Program-made: the position numbers and the translations under genes
The notes under the pieces: model-generated
The model's input: the letters and a program-made list of their open reading frames with translations, nothing else
Told to the model about the DNA's origin: nothing
Databases searched by the model: none
In this document: positions 24,101 through 33,100 of the stretch, in pieces
Layout: each line of letters opens with the position of its first letter
Position numbering within the stretch: the stretch's first letter is position 1
Assembly (NCBI RefSeq): GCF_965363235.1
Contig: NC_134845.1
Span: 22,880,524-22,944,523 of the forward strand
Direction of reading: 5' to 3'
DNA: 64,000 nucleotides
Origin: Mytilus galloprovincialis
Taxonomy: Eukaryota; Mollusca; Bivalvia; Mytilida; Mytilidae

Positions 24101-27100
24101 TTTATTTGTTCTAGCTTCGGCATCTTTCGTTTTATTCCTTGTCGTTTTATTTTTTGCAGAACTTATTTTAAATGTAGTTTGAAAGGACTGTCTAATAGTA
24201 GAAGGATGACTGGTGACCTACAGAAAGTGCTATAATTATTAACGCTTATTATAGGGTGTTCTACTGTTAATCTCTGAATGCATTAGATTATTACTTTTGA
24301 TGCTTATCCTATTTATGCTCTTAACGGTTAAACTCTAGTTTAATTGATTGTTCCGATATTGCATATTGTTATTTACCTGATGAATTCATTTGTTTATTTT
24401 TTAGCAAAAGGAAGATGTTGACGATGAGGTATCTATTAATAAACAATATGTTTTTATTCCAAGCAAAATAAATTAACAGTTAAAAATGATAAATCATTTG
24501 ATACTATTATTAGTTTAATTTTGTTTGTGGTCTTCTTATGAATGGTGTGTTATTATTGCCAACAGAAAAATATAAAAACTTTTTCCACCACAGACCACAG
24601 AACGAGAATGTAAACAAATATAACAACCAGGTTAAAGTTCAGATATATAGATAATGATGTTATTATGTATACCTGTCACGTGCCTACAGTTGATAGCATG
24701 AACAGTATCATTCTGCAAACAATTATTGTAAAATATACCGGTATAACTTTTAAAAACCCGATAAGCAACGCTCATTTTGACAATATATTTACTTAATGTA
24801 ATTGCACCATAAAGGGTTAAAAAGTTTTATTTACAATTGAATGTGAGTAAACATTGAATCCTAAGTATTTCAATACAACATTGGTGTGGTTATCTCTTTG
24901 TTATCGATTATTAAGCCAAAAACTACCATATTCCCGATACCAAAAAATCCTTTCTAAACTGATAGCTTATCTGAAATGACTTTGCAGGCTGAAAACTCTG
25001 GATCAGAAGGAACTGCATCGTCGAGTCGTGTTACTACTCCCGATCCAGAGGAAATCGAAAGAAATATTCGTAAAATAGGGATGAAAAAGTCTACAGACTT
25101 CAAGGTATGTAACTACAAGGTTTAAAAGTGAAATTCAAATTATGTTTCTTGCTACTATTGCTCGTAATGCAACATATTATGAGATCAGGTTTTAAGACGT
25201 TTTGATATGTTTTTCTTTTTTTTTCTTTTTTTTTCAAATGGACCTTAGGAGCAGTATTAAATATATGAAATCTAACAAGTAACAAACAAACAAAAAACGA
25301 ACGGGAATCACGCTGAACTCCTCACCAAATATCTGTAAATAAACAAGGTACATAATATATGAAACATAATGATATGGACACATACAACAGTTAATAAGAT
25401 TATGTCTATAAAGCATGTACTAGTTACGTTTTATGTTATCATGTAATGTCATTATAATAACTCATATTTATATATATATATTTGACGATTATATACATAT
25501 TTGACGATTATAAAAATATTTTAGCCTCAAGGCGACTTAAGCAAGGTTCTCGTAACACGGAAAATGGAAGAACAGAAACGAAAGGAAAAAGACCACGGAA
25601 AATGGACAAAGATGAAAAATATATTTCGTGTTAAAGCAAAGAAAATTAAAGTTGCTAGCTATCAAAATAATGACAACAAAGATAACAAAAGAGAAGACGG
25701 GCGGAATTCTGACTCTGACGACGAAAGGCTTCACCGAGAAAAGACTATTGCTCCGTTCATGAAGGAATACCATTATAAAAAACAGATGGATCACGTATTG
25801 GATGAACAACATGTGCGTGAAGGTAAACCTGATTTCAAAGACAGAATTAAAGATTCAGATGATGACGATGAGGTAAGGTATACAAGTACACACATTTATC
25901 AAATTAGTTATATTAATGTACCTTTTATGTCTTATGCATTTCATTCAGCTATCACTTATAACGAGTGTGACCTACCGAATAAGACTATTTACCGGATTTG
26001 AAATAACATAAGTAACACGACGGGTGCCACATGTGGAGAAGGATTTGCTTACCCTTCCGGAGCACCTGAGATCAACCCCAGTTTTTAGTGGGGCTCGTCT
26101 TGCTTAGTCTTTAGTTTTCTATGTTATTTCTTCTGTGCTATTATTTGTTTGTTTGTGTTTTTTTTTAGCCATGGCGTTGTCAGTTTATTTTTAATCTATG
26201 ACAGTCCCTCTGGTATCTTTCGTCCCTCTTTTATAACTTGTGTATATTAAAATCCAGTCTGGATGCATATGAAACTCACGCATATGATGTAATTTTATAA
26301 AGTATTTTTAAATTTATTTGTTTTCTGTCCTGATTATAACTCTTAACTTCCAGGAATTTGGTGGCATTATCGATGATGAAAAGAAACGTAGAGAACATGA
26401 AAAAATCGAACAAACTCGAATAGAACAACTGAATGAAAAGAACAAACATGAAGGAAAGAAACCTTTACAGTCTTCCAAAAACGCGGGGGAGAAAAGGCAT
26501 ACTAAAGGGTCAGAACATATGCGAAAGAAACAAATAAATGGGGATCAAGGCAAAGAAATGGATGAACTTGAAAGAGCAAAACGTAAACAGAGAACTGAGG
26601 ACCAGGGAAAAGATAGTGGTGTCGATAGTCCGGACTTTAAAAAGGAAACAAGTTTTATTGAAAACAACGAAGAAATGGAGGCTGTTGAAATGACAGAACC
26701 ACCGCCAGGTTATATCAGAGACAGCACAGGCCAAATTATTGTAAGTCAACATATTCAAAAATGAATTCCGGTTTTATTGACCAAGTAATTTCCATTTTCA
26801 ACCAAAGCGTTGTAAATAAACTCAAGACATTATACAATGTATATACCAAGATTCAAAATTGGAGCTGCAAAGAAGTGAAACTGTAATTTATAAAATCTTT
26901 AGGACAAAGTAAATTTGATTGTCATCAGTAATAAATACAAGTCAGTAGTCATACATGTTCTTTGATATGGCTTATACATTTTGTACATGGGTATGTGAAA
27001 AATACATTCATATGTTGTCTCATTGGCACTCATATTATATCTATATATATGTGTTTTTCTTCCCGAAAAATATGTTCTTCATGCAAATATTATATGTTCT

Positions 27101-30100
27101 GCCGAAAAAAATCTTTTGTTTAAAAAAAATATATATAGCTCTGTATGTACTTACAAATACATTGATATCAAGATTTTTACACAAAATCAACATCAGTTAG
27201 TAAAACATTTCTGCGTATTTAGTACAAGCATATCTCGTTATTTCCTTTTTAAGTACTATCATAATAATTATTCTTTTTTGTAAAGCGTCTGTATGACGGG
27301 AAAGTCATGACACAGGAAGAAATGCAATCTATATTTCCCACGGCTAGACTTGGTATGTTATTCCATGTACCAAGATTAAAACGAACATCGCATGGACGTC
27401 CTACAGGCGTAAGTAATATATACTATACTCTTTATTTTGAATACTTTTCGTTACCTATATAATTCCTGTCAGCTGTTTTTATTTAAATTTTAAATACAGT
27501 GTTCGTTTATACTGCATCACTTAATATGCTAGTGTTTTGATTTTACAGACGTTACAATCATGTTTTATATGCATATATACTCTTCTGTTTATAGGAATAT
27601 ATAGAAGATCCTTTCGGGCCAAAACTGGAAAATGATAAGGAAAGCATTCGTAACGTCGAATTAAAAGAGGATCATTCCAAACCAAAGCATCCTAGATCAT
27701 CAAAAGGGGTAAATATAGTTAAAATATTCATTTTAAAGTAATGAAATAAAGAAAATTCATTTAAATTTTGTTCTACTTCTAATGAATTGATGAATGACAA
27801 AGTAATACATGATTCCACGGAATGCATTTTTTTTTTTAAATTATTTTAATTGAAATCTCAAAAATCTTTGCTTAAGCAACTTTGCTATTTGATCACATAC
27901 ATCCGAAAATAATTCTTCATGAATATCCATATTATGTTGAGAAATGCACATTTTTATGTGTTCCTGATCTGAGGTATATACATTTGTAATATATCAAACT
28001 GCCGAATGTATTACATTGTATTTTTTTAAACAAAATAATAATTGCAGTCCGCACGGAGAGATATTAAAGAAAAAACAGTCGCTTTCGATATGGATGATGG
28101 ACAATCAATGAATTCTGATATACTCATGGTTGAAGACGAGGATGAATGGAAGGTATGATCACTTAACTTTTTCATATAAACGTGGGTATAGATTGAAGGG
28201 GGAGGGGGTTGTTCTTTATTTCTATAATCTTTATTTTCTGTTTTTTTTTGTTTCATTCTTTTTTAATTTCTGTTTCTGTTTCATTACAATTCTTTCTCAA
28301 TGTACTATAGCACCTCATTATTCTCTGGTATATCTTTTGAGTATCCTTTGTTCTCTTAATTTTTCTTTCCCAATATCCTCTTTTTTGAACCCCCATCATA
28401 AACGAAAATTGAATAAAACAATATCAGAATGGCTTTATCGGCGAAACGCTACTGGTTTCTGATAAAAAAAAAAAAATAAAAAAAAAAATAATAATGGCGT
28501 AACCAGCTTTATTGAAATCTACCAACATTCCTTTTTTCAGACCCTCCCTCCTCAAGTGATGAATTTATTAAACCACAAAGAAGAGTCTGGCGATTTAGAA
28601 TAAATTAAAGTGCAATTTAATCGCATGTTTGTTCATTGTTGTTCGAAACAGTACAACTGTAGTAAAACAAAAATGTTTGTTATTTGTAGCATCGGCGAGA
28701 CAGCTCTACCACGAACAGAGAACTTCTCAGAAAAAGACTTTTCAAAAATAAAAGGAAGTCACGTTCACATGGAGGGGTAAGATTGACAATGTTTGTTAGA
28801 TTATATTGTTTTCACCAATAAAACCAATTTGGTGTTATATTTAAGCCATTTATAACAATATGTATTTCAAACTGTAGTGAGTATCCTCTTTTTATGACAT
28901 ACATGTATTGAAAATGAGTTGGAAAATGCACTACTGTAACAGTTGACATTAAAAATGGTGGTTAAAGTAAACATCGCTTTAAAATGATTGAGATTTTATG
29001 ACAATTACAGAAGTACATTTAAATTGTATTTTTGTCATACAGGCTGACAACAAGATGTTTATGTCCGATGATGGCCGACCTAGAGAACTAAGTGATCTGG
29101 TTCGTGTTATTCCACAAAATAGTGCCAATAAGTATTTATTAAATGGTCGTGCACCTATTCCTGGGTCTGTTGTTTCTAGAAATGATAGCATGAAAAACAA
29201 ATTTGACCATGAACAGCAGCAGATGTACAGAGAAGGTCTTGCCACTGATAAAAAGATTCTTGAACGTTCACCGTCACTCAAACGTAAGTATAAGCACTAA
29301 TTTTGTTAAGCCAAAGATAAGACTAATAATTAAATACAAACAAATACAAACAAAAACTAACAAGAAAAAGCAATTACTGATTTAATACCCACAAACTATA
29401 TTGCAAATAAAATCTTACTCTTTAATTTGAAATATTATATCTAAATATAAACCTGCCTTAAAATGAATTTATTGTTAGTTATACATGTATAAAATTGCAG
29501 GACCTCCTGGAGTGCCACGGCAAGCTTTTACAGAACAAGACCCAGATGATATTCGAGTTTCAATTGATAATGAAGAAAATGAGGTATATTAAAAAATTAG
29601 TTTTACAAAAGCTTAATATGTACATTCGTATCTTTTCTAACTTTAACTGGCATAGTATTCTTAATCTAGTGTCCATAATAATTTTATCATGTTTTTTTTT
29701 CTACCTATCAAAGTTCTAATGACGTTCTTGTAATGCCATATGGTTCATTGTTCAACCTTCAGCTCGTATCGTCAAATCGTACCGTCAAGTCGCCTCTAAA
29801 GGGCATATCAATTTATGTTGTATACTATACTCAAACCATACTATACTCAAACCTTCTCCCAGACATTTAATTACCAAATTTGAGATACTATTTTGTTCAT
29901 CATAAGAATTTGTATATATTTAATCTTATATATTATTTATTCATGTTACAGAATCGTTTACAAAGACAAGAAAATGGCATTAATATTGGAAGTGATGACG
30001 AATTCTTTCTAGTCGGTGACGATAGAGAACAGCAACCAGAGGTACAATCTTTGGTGGTATCTTTTTTTATATCCAAAGTAAAATGTCAAGGCATACCAAA

Positions 30101-33100
30101 CTCTTCAATTTATAATATATGTAGAATCGCTTTTGTTTTATTAAAAGTAAAATATCAAGACATAACAAAGACTAGTAAAAAGTCAAAAAAGACAAGAGGA
30201 AAATAAAAGATTGAAAGTATATGTTTATGTAAACGTAATTAAAACTCTTTCAACTTATAATATGTGACAACATGTTTAAAATTAGCATTTTCTTTTCTTT
30301 TCAGCAGTTTTTTACTCATACACGACGACCTGGACAAACAACTGTTCGACCTCTTCCTGGGAGTCATGACATGTTTTGTCATAAACATGACATGCGTCAT
30401 GCCTTGCCATGGTCTTTAATAAATCAGTATCAAATAAGAGAATCTTCCCTGCTGGACATTAATAGTGTATCCAAGCACCATACAATGTCTAAATCAGCTG
30501 GCAATGTCAAACGAGATATGGACGATAGACGATTAAGAGAACTTTTAGAAGAGTTGTACAAAGACAAAAAGTATTTTGATCACGTGATAGATACAACTGG
30601 TAAGTGAATCTAAAATTTGAAACTCATAAATCATTATAAAAACGTGGTCTCAAGACGCATTGTGTAACTCTGGTAGGTCAATTTTGCTAGTAAAAAACTG
30701 CTTTATCTATGGTTTGAATTTATTGCGGACAGTGCTCAAGATAAAGGATTTTGTTTGTTATTAACATATTATTTCTGTACAGAACGATCAACATACGCAT
30801 GTAGTACTACGATTTGCTTGTTTCTCGTGATCATATGATATTCAAACTGAAATGTTTTTGTTTTATCGTGCATTATACTGACAGGTGCTACCTTTTCTTA
30901 ATGTTTTGCATCGCATGTTAACGCTTCATAGACCTACCTGTACATGTATTTCATAGCTTTCGTGGTGTTTCTAATTTGTCAATAGGTGGTTTGAAATGCA
31001 TAAAATAAGTTTGCATAGCTTTTTATTGATTTACTAACGCAAACTCATTCGTATCAGGGAAAAGATGTTATTAGAAAGTTCTGAAGAATATTTATTTTTT
31101 TATTAACAATAGTTTCAACAATTATATGGAGATTTGTTTATCAGCATACATTTGTTACAATTAATGAAATGTAATTCCAATTTAAAACTTTATTCTATCG
31201 TGATATAACCAATAAAGAACAAGTATAATAATAGTTAGTTTTAAGATTTTCACAAGTCAGAAATAATGTTATAATATAGGGTTATTGCATGAATATTGGG
31301 GAATATTGTCCCGAGTAGAATTTTATATTGCACGAGCTTGCGAGTGCAATAAAATTGAGAATGGAAATGGGGAATGTGTCAAAGAGACAACAACCCGACC
31401 AAATAAAAAACAACAGCAGAGGGTCACCAACAGGTCTTCAATGTAGCGAGAAATTCCCGCACCCGGAGGCGTCCTTCAGCTGGCCCCTAAACAAATATAT
31501 ACTAGTCCAGTGATAATGAACGCCATACTAATTTCCAAATTGTACACAAGAAACTAAAATTAAAATAATACAAGACTAACAAAGGCCAGAGGCTCCTGAC
31601 TTGGGACAGGCGCAAAAATGCGGCGGGGTTAAACATGTTTGTGAGATCTCAACCCTCCCCCTATACCTCTAACCAATGTAGTAAAGTAAACGCATAACAA
31701 TACGCACATTAAAATTCAGTTAAAGAGAAATCCGAGTCTGATGTCAGAAGATGTAACCAAAGAAAATAAACAAAATGACAATAATACATAAATAACAACA
31801 GACTACTAGCAGTTAACTGACATGCCAGCTCCAGACTTCAATTAAACTGACTGAAAGATTATGATTTCATCATATGAACATCAGGCACAATCCTTCCCGT
31901 TAGGGGTTATGTATCATACCATCATAACATATATGAGAAGAACATAACCCGTGTCATGCCAACAACTGTTTTTAGAATAAATGTGTTTAGTTCCGATGCA
32001 AAGACCTTATCAGTGACTCAATATTAACGCCAAAATATGCAATCTTTAATGACTTGACAACAGTATCGTAATTATATCCCTTCTTAATAAGTCTATTCAA
32101 AGGTTTTGTAAGTTTCTGAGGTGAATACTGACACATTTGTGCTTTATAAAGAATATTTCCATAAAAAATTGGATGTGAAATACCTGAACGTATTAGAAGT
32201 CTGCATGTTGAGCTATATTTACGAATGATGTCTTTATACCGATGATAAAATTTAGTAAATGTTTTGACTAGTTTGTGATATCGAAAACCCTGGTGTAATA
32301 ATTTTTCAGTAATACATAAATTTCTCTCGTTAAAATCTAAAACATTGTTACATACACGAGCGAATCGTACAAGTTGAGATATAAAAACACCGTAAGATGG
32401 TGACAAGGGAACGTCACCATCTAAAAACGGATAATTAACGATAGGAAATGAAAAATCATCCCTTTTATCATAAATTTTAGTATTCAGCTTTCCATTAGTG
32501 ATATAGGTATCAAGATCGAGAAAAGGGCAGTGGTCATTGTTAGTATTAGCTTTATTTAAAGTAAGTTCAACAGGATAAATTTCATTAATATACATACTGA
32601 AGTCGTCATTATTGAGAGCCAAAATATCATCCAAATATCTAAAAGTATTATTAAATTTGTTTATCAGATGTTGTTTCGATGGGTCTTTGCTTATTTTTGT
32701 CATAAATTGTAACTCATAACAATACAAAAACAGGTCCGCAATAAGTGGTGCACAGTTAGTCCCCATTGGAATTCCGATAATCTGACGATATACGGAATCC
32801 CCAAAGCGAACAAAAATGTTATCTAGTAAAAATTCAAGGGCATATATAGTATCAAAGCATGTCCAATTAACATAGTTTTTTTGTTTATTGCTACTAAAAA
32901 ATGACCTAAAAGAGTTTGAACATATATATTCACATTCTGATTTTTTGAATGCCCATTTAATTAGGTGTGTGAATTTTTTCTTAATGAGAATGTGAGGCAA
33001 AGTGGTATACAGGGTAGAAAAATCAAAACTTTGAACAGATTCAAAATCACCAATATAAGCATGCAATTTATCAAGTACTTCCAACGAGTTCTTGACACTC

